Below are positions 23,440 to 31,854 of a stretch of 33,892 nt of DNA, in pieces; the stretch's first letter is position 1, and every line of letters begins with the position of its first letter. Below the pieces are notes generated by a model. It saw only the letters and a program-made list of their open reading frames with translations, did no database searches and was not told where the DNA came from. The position numbers and the translations under genes were made by a program. The DNA comes from Clostridia bacterium. GTDB taxonomy: Bacteria; Bacillota; Sulfobacillia; JAJZYS01; JAJYTV01. The DNA is taken from contig DAIBJA010000087.1 of the NCBI GenBank assembly GCA_027420455.1, positions 1-33,892 on the forward strand, written 5' to 3'.

Positions 23440-24933
23440 TCAGAAGAAGGTGAACGGCTCGTCTCCAAGATCGGCGATCACGGTCTTGGTTTCGAGATAG
23501 CCGTCCAGGGCGTGCGGCCCGAGCTCGCGCCCGATCCCGCTCTGCTTGTAGCCGCCGAACGGCAGGGTCGGCGACAGAAGCTGGTACGTGTTGAGCCATA
23601 CGGTGCCCGCCTCGAGCCCCTTGGCCATGCGCAGGGCGCGCTTCACGTCGCGCGTCCAGACGCCCGCGGCCAGGCCGTAGGCGCTCCGGTTCGCGATCTC
23701 GAGAGCCTCCTCTTCGTCCCGGAACGGAATCACCACCGCCACGGGTCCGAAGATCTCCTCCTGCGCGATGCGCATGTCCGGTCGAACCTCCGCGAAGACC
23801 GTCGGCTGTACGAAGTAGCCCTTGCCGAGGTCCCCAAGGCGCTCGCCGCCGGTGACGAGCCTCGCCCCCTCCGCCTTGCCCGACGCGACGTAGCCCAGCA
23901 CGCGCTCCATCTGCCGCGCCGAGACGACCGGCCCGATGTCGGACGAGAAGTCGCTGCCTGGCCCGACGCGCAGCCCCCGCACGCGCGCGGCGAGCGCGTC
24001 GAGGAAGCGCTCGAGGGCACTCTCCTGCACCAGGATGCGGCTGCCGGCCTGGCAGACCTGGCCGGAGTTCAGGTAGACGCCAAAGAGGGCGCCCGAGACG
24101 GCGTGCTCGATCTCGACGTCGTCGAAGACGATGTTCGGGGACTTTCCGCCCAGTTCCAGCGTGACCCGCTTGATGCCCTGGGCGCTCGCAGCCAGCACCT
24201 TGGCACCGGTGGCCGTCTCCCCGGTCAGGGCGATCTTGGGCACCAAGGGGTGCGCCACGAGAGCCTGCCCCGCCGCGTCCCCGCCCGGCAATACGGCGAC
24301 CTCGCCCTCGGGCACGCCCGCCTCCTGCGCGATGGCCGCAAGCAGCAGAGCGGTCCGGGGCGTCTCGGGCGCCGGCTTGAGGATGGCGGCGCAGCCCGCG
24401 GCCACGGCCGGTGCGAGCTTCCAGGACGGCATCAGCAAAGGGAAGTTCCAAGGCGTGATCAGCCCCGCGACGCCCACCGGGGCCCGCAACGTGAAGGCGA
24501 GATAGTCGCCCTGGGGCCCGGGCAGGGAGAACGGCAGGGTCTCGCCGTGCACGGTCGGCACGAGTCCGGCGAAGTAGTCGAACACGTCGGCGGCCATGGG
24601 GATCTCAAGCCACTGCGCCATCGAGCGCGGCATGCCGTTCTCGCGCACCATCTCGTCCGCGAGTTCCTCGGCGTGGGCCCTGATGCCGTCGGCGACGCGG
24701 TGCAGCACGCGGCTGCGTTCGAGTGGGTCCATGCCAAGCCAGCGCCGCTCCCGCATCGCCGCGGACGCGACCTGGACGGCCCGCTCGACATCGAGAGCCG
24801 TGGCCTCGGCCGCCTCGGCGAACGGCTCCGCCGTCGCCGGATCGATCTGCTCGTAGCGCCCGCCACCCTCGGGCGGGCGGAAGGCCCCGTCGACGAAGAT
24901 GACGCCCTCCTCGATCGTGAGCCGCTCAGGCAT
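23440..24933 (-). CDS. NAD(P)-dependent aldehyde dehydrogenase
   Basis: A 497-residue ALDH-superfamily enzyme oxidising an aldehyde to a carboxylic acid. All key residues are present: PWNFP with Asn163, the cofactor lysine in LKPAPETP (Lys186), LELGGKSP with general base Glu260, and the nucleophile Cys294 in NSGQVCQAGSR. The late EEIFGPV motif is also there. Length is normal. The ATG start overlaps the upstream alcohol dehydrogenase by eight bases, so the two are translated together, which suggests a two-step alcohol to aldehyde to acid route. The substrate is not determinable. The first gene of this operon encodes an SCP2 lipid-binding domain, which hints at hydrophobic substrates (inference). 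Confidence 0.95.
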   Translation of the reverse strand: MPERLTIEEGVIFVDGAFRPPEGGGRYEQIDPATAEPFAEAAEATALDVERAVQVASAAMRERRWLGMDPLERSRVLHRVADGIRAHAEELADEMVRENGMPRSMAQWLEIPMAADVFDYFAGLVPTVHGETLPFSLPGPQGDYLAFTLRAPVGVAGLITPWNFPLLMPSWKLAPAVAAGCAAILKPAPETPRTALLLAAIAQEAGVPEGEVAVLPGGDAAGQALVAHPLVPKIALTGETATGAKVLAASAQGIKRVTLELGGKSPNIVFDDVEIEHAVSGALFGVYLNSGQVCQAGSRILVQESALERFLDALAARVRGLRVGPGSDFSSDIGPVVSARQMERVLGYVASGKAEGARLVTGGERLGDLGKGYFVQPTVFAEVRPDMRIAQEEIFGPVAVVIPFRDEEEALEIANRSAYGLAAGVWTRDVKRALRMAKGLEAGTVWLNTYQLLSPTLPFGGYKQSGIGRELGPHALDGYLETKTVIADLGDEPFTFF

Positions 24934-26053
24934 CGCTCCTCGCCCCTTCCTGAGGGAACGTCACCACCCCGCGCGCGAGTTCGCCGCGGCGCAGGGCGTC
25001 GAAGGCCTCGTTGATCTCCTCGAGCTCGTAGCGCCTGGTGATCATGGCGTCGAGGTCCAGCCGCCCCGCCATGTAGAGGTCCAGGATCGCGGGGATGTCC
25101 TCCTCCGTCCTCGCCTGCCCGTACCAGCTGCCCGTCAGGATGCGCGAGGCCGACGGGATGGCGAAGGCGTTCAGGGAGATGTGCTCGTGCGGCGCGGCGA
25201 TCCCGACCACCACCGTCATACCCGCCTTGCGCGTCATGCCGTAGGCCGCCTCGATGGTCGACGGCCTGCCGACCACCTCGAAAGCGTAGTCGCTGCCGCG
25301 TCCCTGCGTCAGGTCCAGCACGGGCGTGACGATGTCGTCGGTGCCGCTCGCGTCCACCACGTCCGTGGCGCCGAGCGAGCGGGCGAGGTCGAGCTTCTCC
25401 GGCACCCGGTCGATGGCGATGATCTGTGCGGCCCCTGCGAGCCGCAGCGTCTGGACGACGCTCAACCCGACGCCGCCCAGGCCGACCACCGCCGCGCTGG
25501 CCCCTTGCGGCACGTTGGCCGTGCGCACGACCGCGCCGTAGCCGGTCGTGACGGCGCAGCCGACCAACGCCGCACGGTCGAGCGGCACGTCCCTGCGGAT
25601 CGGGATCGCGGCCTGCTCCGCCACCACGGTCCGCTCCGCGAAGCAGGACGTGCCGAGGAAGTGGTAGACCTCCCGGCCATGGTCATGCAGGCGCATGCCG
25701 CCGCCGGGCAGGGAGCCCTGCAGCTGGATCGAGAACGCCTCGTCGCACATGTCCGGCCTGCCGATGCCGCAGTAGTAGCAGTGGCCGCAGCTGGGTACCC
25801 AGGAGAGGACCACGTGGTCGCCCACCTGGACACGCGTCACACCTTCGCCCACCGCCTCGACGATCCCAGCGCCCTCGTGGCCGAGCACGGCCGGCAGCGG
25901 CACCGGCAGGGTGCCCTCCATGACGTGGAGATCGCTGTGGCAGACGCCACTGGCCACGAGGCGCACCAGGACCTCGTGCGGTCCGGGCCGGTCAAGCTGC
26001 AGTTCCCGGATCTCGAAGCGCTCCGCGTCCTCCGCGAGCACGGCCGCCTTCAT
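24926..26053 (-). CDS. Zinc-dependent alcohol dehydrogenase (MDR)
   Basis: A 375-residue medium-chain dehydrogenase. Catalytic zinc ligands are Cys38, His59 with Glu60, and Cys166. Structural zinc ligands are Cys89, Cys92, Cys95 and Cys103 (CGHCYYCGIGRPDMC). The NAD fold has GLGGVG at 191 to 196 and Asp215 at the end of the second strand, favouring NAD over NADP. The pattern is close to the class III/benzyl-alcohol-type dehydrogenases that act on primary alcohols. The ATG at 26053 overlaps the stop of the SCP2-domain gene (ATGA), and the end overlaps the ALDH start. Three overlapping genes thus form a compact operon. Confidence 0.94.
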   Translation of the reverse strand: MKAAVLAEDAERFEIRELQLDRPGPHEVLVRLVASGVCHSDLHVMEGTLPVPLPAVLGHEGAGIVEAVGEGVTRVQVGDHVVLSWVPSCGHCYYCGIGRPDMCDEAFSIQLQGSLPGGGMRLHDHGREVYHFLGTSCFAERTVVAEQAAIPIRRDVPLDRAALVGCAVTTGYGAVVRTANVPQGASAAVVGLGGVGLSVVQTLRLAGAAQIIAIDRVPEKLDLARSLGATDVVDASGTDDIVTPVLDLTQGRGSDYAFEVVGRPSTIEAAYGMTRKAGMTVVVGIAAPHEHISLNAFAIPSASRILTGSWYGQARTEEDIPAILDLYMAGRLDLDAMITRRYELEEINEAFDALRRGELARGVVTFPQEGARSDA

Positions 26054-26478
26054 GCCCCGGTGGACCCCGCCTGTCCGCCGCGCTCGTCCATGAGGTTCCG
26101 ATAGGCCTCGTAGAGCGGCGGCATCATCGGCAGCAGCTTGAGCGCCTTGGCGATGGATCCCTTGGCCTTGACGATGCCGCGCCCCAGGGCCTGGGGCACG
26201 TCGAGCTTGCCGGTCCAGAACTGGTGGCCGACATCCGCGGAACACTCGAAGCTGACGTCCGGCGCCGGCTCCCTGGCGTCGAATCGCATCACCATGGGCG
26301 GCTCGCCGTCGCCCGGCGTCAGCCCATCCATCGTCAGCACGAGGTCCGGGTTGTGATAGACGAACGACACCACCATACCGGCGTCGTGCAGGGCCTTCGC
26401 GGCCTGGCTCGAGGCGGCCCGCTCCGCGAGGATGCCGAAGATCTCCACCATCTCGTCCCTGTCCCGATATGCCGCCAT
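26050..26478 (-). CDS. SCP2 sterol-carrier-domain protein
   Basis: A 142-residue stand-alone SCP2-like domain, a small fold with a hydrophobic pocket that binds lipids or acyl chains. Supporting features are the central strands VVSFVYHNPDLVLTMDG and PPMVMRFDA, and the C-terminal HQFWTGKLDVPQALGRGIVK with KGSIAKALKLLPMMPPLYEAY, typical of the family. The ATG at 26478 is chosen because GGAGGG is six bases upstream; an ATG six bases earlier would abut that site. As first gene of the SCP2 - ADH - ALDH operon it may present hydrophobic alcohols or aldehydes to the enzymes. That role is inference. Confidence 0.82.
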   Translation of the reverse strand: MAAYRDRDEMVEIFGILAERAASSQAAKALHDAGMVVSFVYHNPDLVLTMDGLTPGDGEPPMVMRFDAREPAPDVSFECSADVGHQFWTGKLDVPQALGRGIVKAKGSIAKALKLLPMMPPLYEAYRNLMDERGGQAGSTGA

Positions 26479-26581
26479 CCCCATCCCTCCGTCCGCAACG
26501 CCTTCCTGACCCTGGCTGAATTCCGCAGGAGACCGCAAGAATCCTATATGCCACATCAGCCCGACCAAGGCCGCGCCGGGT

Positions 26582-27628
26582 TCAGCCCTGCCGACCCGGA
26601 GCCAGCTCCACCCGCTCGCGCGGCAGCCGCTCAGGGTACGCCCCCTGCAGGAAGCGCAGGAGCTCCTCGCGCACCAGCACCATGAGATTCCAGCGGCTGC
26701 TCGAGTCCCTCGCGCTGAAGAGCGCCCGCATCTGCACCGCCCGCTCGTCCATCTGCGTCACCTGCAGGTTCCAGACCTGGCCGTCCCAGAGGTCGGTCGC
26801 CTCGAGGATGCGGCGAAGCTCATCCCGCACCTCGCCCACCGGTACCTCGTAGTCGGCGTAGATGTGGATGTAGCCGAGCAGGTTGGCGCTTTTGTAGGTC
26901 CAGTTCTCGACGGGATTCTGCAGGAAGTAGCTGAGCGGCACGATGAGGCGCCGCAGATCCCAGACCCGGATGACGACGAACGCGACATCGATCTCCTCCA
27001 CCACACCCCAGTCGCCGTTCACCACCACGACGTCGTCGATGCGGATCGGCTGCGTCAGGGCGATCTGCAGGCCCGCGATGATGTTGGTCAGGAGGGGCTG
27101 CGCGGCCAGGCCGGCGATCAGGCCGACGATGCCGGCCGACGCCAGGAGGCTGGCGCCGAGCGCCCGGGCCTGCGGGAACGTCATGAGCATGACCGAGGCG
27201 GTGATGACGAGAATCAGCACCACCGCGATGCGCTGAACCACCGTCGCCCGCGTCATGATGGTGCGGGCCCTCAGGTTGTCCGCTACTCCCACGTTCCAGC
27301 GGCTCGCCGCCACGCGGGTCGCGACGACGCTCAGATCGATCAGGATCCAGCCGACCACGGCGATCGTGAGCAGGGTCAGGACCTCGCCCAGGACCTGATC
27401 GGGCCCTGCCGGCAAGGCGACCGCCGGGTAGGCGAGGAGGAGCGCGACGGCGAGCGCCGCCCATCTTGTGGAGCGGCGCACGCCCTGGATCAGGGTCATG
27501 TAGAAGGGCGGCGCCTTGCGTCGTCCCACCCTCTCCAGCACCCGCCAGAGCAGCCAGTGGAGGGCGATCGCCAGAAGTGCCGCCAGGATGAGCGCACCGA
27601 TCGCGGGTGTCACCGCGGAGCTGAACAT
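26582..27628 (-). CDS. MscS-family mechanosensitive channel
   Basis: A 348-residue small-conductance mechanosensitive channel, which relieves osmotic pressure by opening under membrane tension. Five predicted helices precede the pore-lining TM3 region GASLLASAGIVGLIAGLAAQ, which continues into LLTNIIAGLQIALTQPIRID. The beta domain VVVVNGDWGVVEEIDVAFVV and a C-terminal alpha/beta domain follow. Five helices suggest a YnaI-like rather than a three-helix MscS architecture. The ATG at 27628 has AGGAGG upstream, but this site lies in a hairpin that directly touches the start codon (see 27629 to 27659). It is a single gene between the SCP2 operon and the glpD-like gene. Confidence 0.93.
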   Translation of the reverse strand: MFSSAVTPAIGALILAALLAIALHWLLWRVLERVGRRKAPPFYMTLIQGVRRSTRWAALAVALLLAYPAVALPAGPDQVLGEVLTLLTIAVVGWILIDLSVVATRVAASRWNVGVADNLRARTIMTRATVVQRIAVVLILVITASVMLMTFPQARALGASLLASAGIVGLIAGLAAQPLLTNIIAGLQIALTQPIRIDDVVVVNGDWGVVEEIDVAFVVIRVWDLRRLIVPLSYFLQNPVENWTYKSANLLGYIHIYADYEVPVGEVRDELRRILEATDLWDGQVWNLQVTQMDERAVQMRALFSARDSSSRWNLMVLVREELLRFLQGAYPERLPRERVELAPGRQG

Positions 27629-27659
27629 GGCGAAGACCTCCTTTCCTTAGGTCTTCGCC
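27629..27659 (-). promoter_or_regulatory. Hairpin holding the MscS gene ribosome-binding site
   Basis: In the mRNA direction, a perfect ten-base stem GGCGAAGACC / GGTCTTCGCC encloses the 11-base loop TAAGGAAAGGA, and the 3' arm ends immediately before the ATG. The AGGAGG site spans the loop end and the first two stem bases. Such a structure could limit ribosome access and act as a translational switch, for example by temperature or ionic strength. It could alternatively be the terminator of the upstream glpD-like gene, though no U tract follows. Confidence 0.6.
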
Positions 27660-27699
27660 CCCAGGCGGTCGAGGCCTCTCCGCGAGGGACCTTCCCCCC

Positions 27700-29328
27700 T
27701 CAGAGGGCCAGGCGCCGCAGCTCCTCGAGGCGGTCGAGGTGGGCCTCCCGCCGGCACTCCTGCACCTGCCCTGCCGCCTCCTCGGGCGACCAGCCGAGGA
27801 TCGGCGCGATGCGCTTCGCCACGGGCCGCAGCACCGCCTCGGGCTCCTCAAGACCGCCGAACCAGAGCAGGGCGCTGCGCCGGATCAGGAGATCGGCGAG
27901 CGTGAACACGTCCTCGCGCTCCGCCAGGTAGTCGAGTTCGCCCCAGAGCACCGGAGCGCCCGCTGCCACGGGCTCGAGCCCGCCCGGCCGGCCGGCGGCA
28001 TAGCGGAGCACTTCTCCGGCCGACGAGCCGTGACGCCCGACGATCTCCCCCGCCGCCAGTCCGGTCAGGGAGTAGTTCCGGCCAAGATCGGCCGCGGCCC
28101 GAGCGGGGTCGAAGGCGGCGGCGCTTTTGTCCGCGGGTGCGCGCGGCGGCCGCAGTCCCGCTTCGGCCAGGTGGCGCAGGGTGTCCGCGGCGACGCTGCG
28201 AAAGCCCGTGAGCTTGCCGCCCCGGACGCTGATCAGGCCGTCGCGGCGCACCTCGATGGAGCGCTGGCGCGAGAGCTCGCGGGTATCCGCCTTGCCCGCC
28301 TGCGCCACGAGCGGGCGCACCCCCGCATAGACCGCCAGAAGGTCTCCGGGGCCGAGTCCGGCCCTGGGGAACGCGGCGCGCGCGACCTCGAAGAGGTAGC
28401 GCACATCCTCTTCCGGCACGTCCGGGAGTTCCGGGTCGCCGGTATAGAGGCGGTCGGTGGTGCCAAGGTAGGTCACGGCGCCGCGCGGCACGGCGAAGGT
28501 GTTGCCGCCATCCGGCGCCGGCAGGGCCACCGCGTGCCGGAGCGGCAAGCGGTGGTGCGCGAAGACGAGGTGGCAGCCGCGCCCCAGCACGACCTCCGTG
28601 CCTTGGGGATCCACCTCGCCTGTCCAGGGACCCGCGGCGTTGACGACGGCCCGCGCGCGGACTGTCACGGTCTCGCCGGTCTCCCTGTCCGCGATCTCCA
28701 CCCGGCCGCCTTGCGGCGTCAGATCGAGCCGCCCGGCCTTCGCGCGGCTCAAGGCGACCGCTCCGGCGGCCCGCGCCGCCTCGACCACCGTGTAGACGAG
28801 CCGGGCGTCGTCCGTGCGGGCCTCGAAGTAGCTGACGCCGCCCGCCAGATCCTGCGCGGCCAGACCCCCTTCGAGAGCCAGCACGCCTTCCGGGCTCAGC
28901 ATCCGCCGGCGGTGCCGGGGCTCGACGCCCGTCAGGCGGTCGTACAGCCAGACCCCCGCTCCGAGAGCCCACAGTGGCATGCCGCGCCTGCGGTAGACGG
29001 GGATGAGAAAGGGCAGCGGCCGCACGAGGTGCGGCCAGAGCCGCTCGAGCACTTCCCGTTCGTGCCCGACCTCCCGCACCAGCCGCACCTCGCCGTGCGG
29101 CAGGTAGCGCAGGCCGCCGTGGACCAGCTTGGATGAGCGCGACGAGGTGCCACCGGCCCAGTCCCGCGCCTCGACAAGGAGCGTCGACAGCCCATGCAAG
29201 GCCGCCTGCCAGGCGATGCCCGCACCGGTGATGCCCCCGCCGATCACGACCACGTCGAAGCCGCCGCCCTGCAGCGCCGCCCAGTCCTGACGCCGGCGCT
29301 GGCGCCAGAGCGGCTCGCCGCCGGCCAT
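27700..29328 (-). CDS. glpD: GlpD-like FAD glycerol-3-phosphate dehydrogenase
   Basis: A 542-residue flavoprotein of the aerobic glycerol-3-phosphate dehydrogenase family, which converts sn-glycerol 3-phosphate to DHAP and passes electrons to quinones at the membrane. Evidence: the FAD loop VVVIGGGITGAG (about 27 to 37), the GlpD signature GGTSSRSSKLVHGGLRYLPH, AVVNAAGPWTGEV, YAGVRPLV near residue 350, RGGKLTGFRS, and a C-terminal alpha domain. The ATG shares one base with the stop of the upstream AGPS-like gene (TGATG), showing translational coupling. Coupling to an alkyl-DHAP-synthase homologue suggests use of DHAP or G3P in lipid metabolism; paralogues such as erythritol-phosphate dehydrogenase (EryB) are an alternative. 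Confidence 0.88.
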   Translation of the reverse strand: MAGGEPLWRQRRRQDWAALQGGGFDVVVIGGGITGAGIAWQAALHGLSTLLVEARDWAGGTSSRSSKLVHGGLRYLPHGEVRLVREVGHEREVLERLWPHLVRPLPFLIPVYRRRGMPLWALGAGVWLYDRLTGVEPRHRRRMLSPEGVLALEGGLAAQDLAGGVSYFEARTDDARLVYTVVEAARAAGAVALSRAKAGRLDLTPQGGRVEIADRETGETVTVRARAVVNAAGPWTGEVDPQGTEVVLGRGCHLVFAHHRLPLRHAVALPAPDGGNTFAVPRGAVTYLGTTDRLYTGDPELPDVPEEDVRYLFEVARAAFPRAGLGPGDLLAVYAGVRPLVAQAGKADTRELSRQRSIEVRRDGLISVRGGKLTGFRSVAADTLRHLAEAGLRPPRAPADKSAAAFDPARAAADLGRNYSLTGLAAGEIVGRHGSSAGEVLRYAAGRPGGLEPVAAGAPVLWGELDYLAEREDVFTLADLLIRRSALLWFGGLEEPEAVLRPVAKRIAPILGWSPEEAAGQVQECRREAHLDRLEELRRLAL

Positions 29329-30725
29329 CAGTCCGGCCAGAGGGCTCCGGGGTTCAAAAGGCGCCCGGGATCGAGCGCCGCCCGCAGCCGCTCGAGCAGA
29401 TCGAGTTCCCCCTGCCGTTCGCGCCAGGTCCAGGTCTGGCGCAGCCGGCCGACACCATGGTGATGGCCGACGCTCGCCCCCTCTCGCGCCACGGCGCTGA
29501 GCAGGGCGTCCCAGACGCGGGACTGGAGCTCCGCCGCGTCGCCCTGCGGCAACGGGACGGCCGCGAACGTGAAATAGAGGCTCGCGCCCGTCGCCTCGGC
29601 GTGCGCGGCGTGCGCGAAGACCGCCACCACCTCCGGCACCGCCCGCACGGCGGCGAGTGCCGCGTCGTAGGCCACCGGCAGCCGGCTCCAGGTCGCGCCG
29701 CACTCGACGGTGTCGACGAGGACGCCTGCGGAGAGATAGCGGTCCCACTCGGACACATCGTTGCGCGTCTCGAGCCAGTGCCGGGCGATCTCGCCGCCGA
29801 GCCGCCTGCCACCGACCTCGAGACCGATCCGGTCCGCCGCCGCGACGCCACCCTGGGCCACCTCCCTGGGCCCGAGGCAGGAGAGCAGAAGGAGAGCGTC
29901 CACCCCTTGGTCCGGTAGGAGCCCGGGAAAGCCATGCAAAGCGTCGTCTCGGTCGTAGAGACGGATCACGCCGAGCGGCAGGCCCGCTCGCGTCAGCCCG
30001 CGCATGGCTTCGAGACCCTGCGCAAAGCTGTCGAACGCGTACGCGCGAAATTCCTCGGCCTCCGGCAACGGCCACGCGGCAAGCGTCACCGACGTGATCA
30101 CGCCGAGCGTGCCTTCGCCGCCCAGCATGAGCGGCGCCGCCTCCGGACCGAGCGCCCGCCGTGGCGGACGGCCGAGATGTAGGAACTCCCCATCCGACGT
30201 CACCACGTCGAGTCCGACGACCATCTGCTCGATGCTGCCGTAGCGCGTCGAGTACTGGCCGCAGCTGCGCGTCGCGACGAGACCCCCGACGCTCGCCAGA
30301 CCGATGGACTGCGGATAGTGCCCGGTGGTCAATCCATGCGCGCGCAGCCGCTCCTCGAGCCGCGCGAGGATGCAGCCGGCCTCCACCACCACGACGCCGC
30401 TCTCGACGTCGAGCGGACCGATCGCGTCCATCGGGCGCAGGTCCAGCACGATCGCTTCCGGCCCCGCGGCGACCCCGCCGACGACGCCGGACCCGCCGCC
30501 GCGCGCGACCACCTTGAGTCCCCTACCGGAGGCAAACCTCAGGACCGCCTGGACGTCCTCGGGTACCCGGGCGCGCACCACCGCCGCCGGTAGGGCCATC
30601 GCCTCGCCGCGCAGGACGCGCATCTGACGGACCGGGCTGAGATCCCCGGCGACCTCCGCCCTGGCCCCTTCCCCGAACTCCACCTGCCCCGGCAGGAGCG
30701 CCAGCAGTTCCTCTCCCCACGCCAT
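29328..30725 (-). CDS. FAD-binding oxidoreductase, alkyl-DHAP-synthase (AGPS)-like
   Basis: A 465-residue flavoprotein of the vanillyl-alcohol-oxidase/GlcD superfamily. The PCMH FAD domain has ARGGGSGVVGG (74 to 84), TGHYPQS (134 to 140), and ATRSCGQYSTRYGSIEQMV. The C-terminal oxidase domain has DTVECGATW, a tyrosine in SLYFTF (about 384), a triple histidine in SVGHHHGVG (421 to 423), and the closing LDPGRLLNPG. The GHYPQS, triple-His and tyrosine pattern matches alkylglycerone-phosphate synthase, which swaps the acyl chain of acyl-DHAP for a fatty alcohol in ether-lipid synthesis. Bacterial homologues are mostly uncharacterised, so a glycolate-oxidase-like role remains possible. It is the first gene of the pair with glpD; AGGAGG lies ten bases before the ATG. 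Confidence 0.82.
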   Translation of the reverse strand: MAWGEELLALLPGQVEFGEGARAEVAGDLSPVRQMRVLRGEAMALPAAVVRARVPEDVQAVLRFASGRGLKVVARGGGSGVVGGVAAGPEAIVLDLRPMDAIGPLDVESGVVVVEAGCILARLEERLRAHGLTTGHYPQSIGLASVGGLVATRSCGQYSTRYGSIEQMVVGLDVVTSDGEFLHLGRPPRRALGPEAAPLMLGGEGTLGVITSVTLAAWPLPEAEEFRAYAFDSFAQGLEAMRGLTRAGLPLGVIRLYDRDDALHGFPGLLPDQGVDALLLLSCLGPREVAQGGVAAADRIGLEVGGRRLGGEIARHWLETRNDVSEWDRYLSAGVLVDTVECGATWSRLPVAYDAALAAVRAVPEVVAVFAHAAHAEATGASLYFTFAAVPLPQGDAAELQSRVWDALLSAVAREGASVGHHHGVGRLRQTWTWRERQGELDLLERLRAALDPGRLLNPGALWPD

Positions 30726-30741
30726 GGCGGCATCGCCTCCT

Positions 30742-30763
30742 AGCGTACAAAATACTGTACGCT
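30742..30763 (-). promoter_or_regulatory. Perfect palindrome, probable operator of the AGPS-like/glpD operon
   Basis: Arms AGCGTACA and TGTACGCT flank a six-base A/T-rich centre (AAATAC). The dyad lies just upstream of the ribosome-binding site of the AGPS-like gene and downstream of the regulator gene. Its symmetry and 22-base size suit a dimeric GntR/YhfZ-type regulator, so the neighbouring gene product is the natural candidate to bind it (inference). Confidence 0.65.
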
Positions 30764-30813
30764 CTCGGCCGTGCCTACCGCCTTCCGGCCCATCCTATGC
30801 CAAAGCCTTGTGG

Positions 30814-31749
30814 CTACTCGCTCGGCTCCCGCCGTCCGGACAGCACATCCTCCTGGATCGTCCGGATCCGGTCGGGCAGTAGGGCCTGCCCGAGCAAGGC
30901 CCTCGCGGCGCGGTCTCCCGCCCGCAGCAGCAGAACGGCCCGGTCGGCGCCAGCCGGCAGGTCGCGCTCGATGGGCAGGAGACATAGACCCGGGTGGCCG
31001 GGCAGGACGTCCTGCGGCCAGACGACGGCGTCCACCTCGCCCGAGGCTACCGCACCCTGCATGCGCAGGTAGGGCACGTCCACGAACTCGGCCGTCAGAC
31101 CCTGCGGCAAGAGATGGCGCGGCAGCCGCGACTGGTCTGTCGAGGTGGGGTCGGTGCCGATGCGCACCCGCCTGGGCCATGGCCGGAAGTCCTGGCGGAC
31201 GAGCCAGCCCTGGCCGGCGGCGTAGCTTTCGGGACCAAGCACGCAAAGCTCCTCGCACTCGGCCCCGCCCGCCCGTCCTTCGGCGGCGGCCAGGTCGGAG
31301 ACGACGGCGAGATCCGCGCGTCCCGCGCAGAGCGCCTCGATGCGGCTGCGCGCGCCGCGCATGTAGGCAAGGCTATGATCGACAGGACTCTCGCGCAAGA
31401 GTTCGGCAAGCGCCGTGGCGAGGCCCATCACGCGGCGGGAGTAGGGAAAGGGCAGCAACAGCATCAGTCCCCGGCGATCGGCGGCACGCCAGAGCGCAGC
31501 GGGATCGCAGGCGATGAGGCGACTGGCCGACGACCCGCGCGCGTCGGTCGCGAGGCCCGCCTCGGCGCGCAGCAGATCGAGGGCCGCCTGCACCGTGCCG
31601 CGCCCGACCTCGAACCGCGCCGAGAGCTGGGCGATGCTGGGGAGCTCGTCGCCAGGACTGAGCTGGAGGAGCAGGATGGCCAGTTCCTGCATGACCTGGC
31701 CGCGCTTGAGCAGGTGGCTCAGCTTTGAGGCCCCCTTTTCCCTCAGCAT
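30814..31749 (-). CDS. yhfZ: YhfZ-type GntR-family transcriptional regulator
   Basis: A 311-residue regulator with an N-terminal GntR-like winged helix (LPSIAQLSARFEVGRGTVQA, about residues 33 to 52). A C-terminal periplasmic-binding-protein-like ligand domain follows, with LLLPFPYSRRVMGLATALAE, SLAYMRGARSRIEALCAGRA, LGPESYAAG and RIGTDPTSTDQSRL. This combination is that of YhfZ, the predicted regulator of the E. coli yhf gene cluster, rather than a FadR- or HutC-type GntR protein. It lies upstream of the AGPS-like/glpD pair on the same strand with 88 bases between, a gap that holds a perfect palindrome. It may sense a metabolite of that operon. The ATG at 31749 has only a weak purine-rich site upstream. 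Confidence 0.82.
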   Translation of the reverse strand: MLREKGASKLSHLLKRGQVMQELAILLLQLSPGDELPSIAQLSARFEVGRGTVQAALDLLRAEAGLATDARGSSASRLIACDPAALWRAADRRGLMLLLPFPYSRRVMGLATALAELLRESPVDHSLAYMRGARSRIEALCAGRADLAVVSDLAAAEGRAGGAECEELCVLGPESYAAGQGWLVRQDFRPWPRRVRIGTDPTSTDQSRLPRHLLPQGLTAEFVDVPYLRMQGAVASGEVDAVVWPQDVLPGHPGLCLLPIERDLPAGADRAVLLLRAGDRAARALLGQALLPDRIRTIQEDVLSGRREPSE

Positions 31750-31854
31750 TCTGCCGCCGAGACGCGGGCTCCTCTCGCGGCCGCGAAGGAGACCTGCCCT
31801 CGGCTGGCCAATCCTGCTTGCGGATAGGGAGCGCTTGCGAAGGAGCGTCGGACG

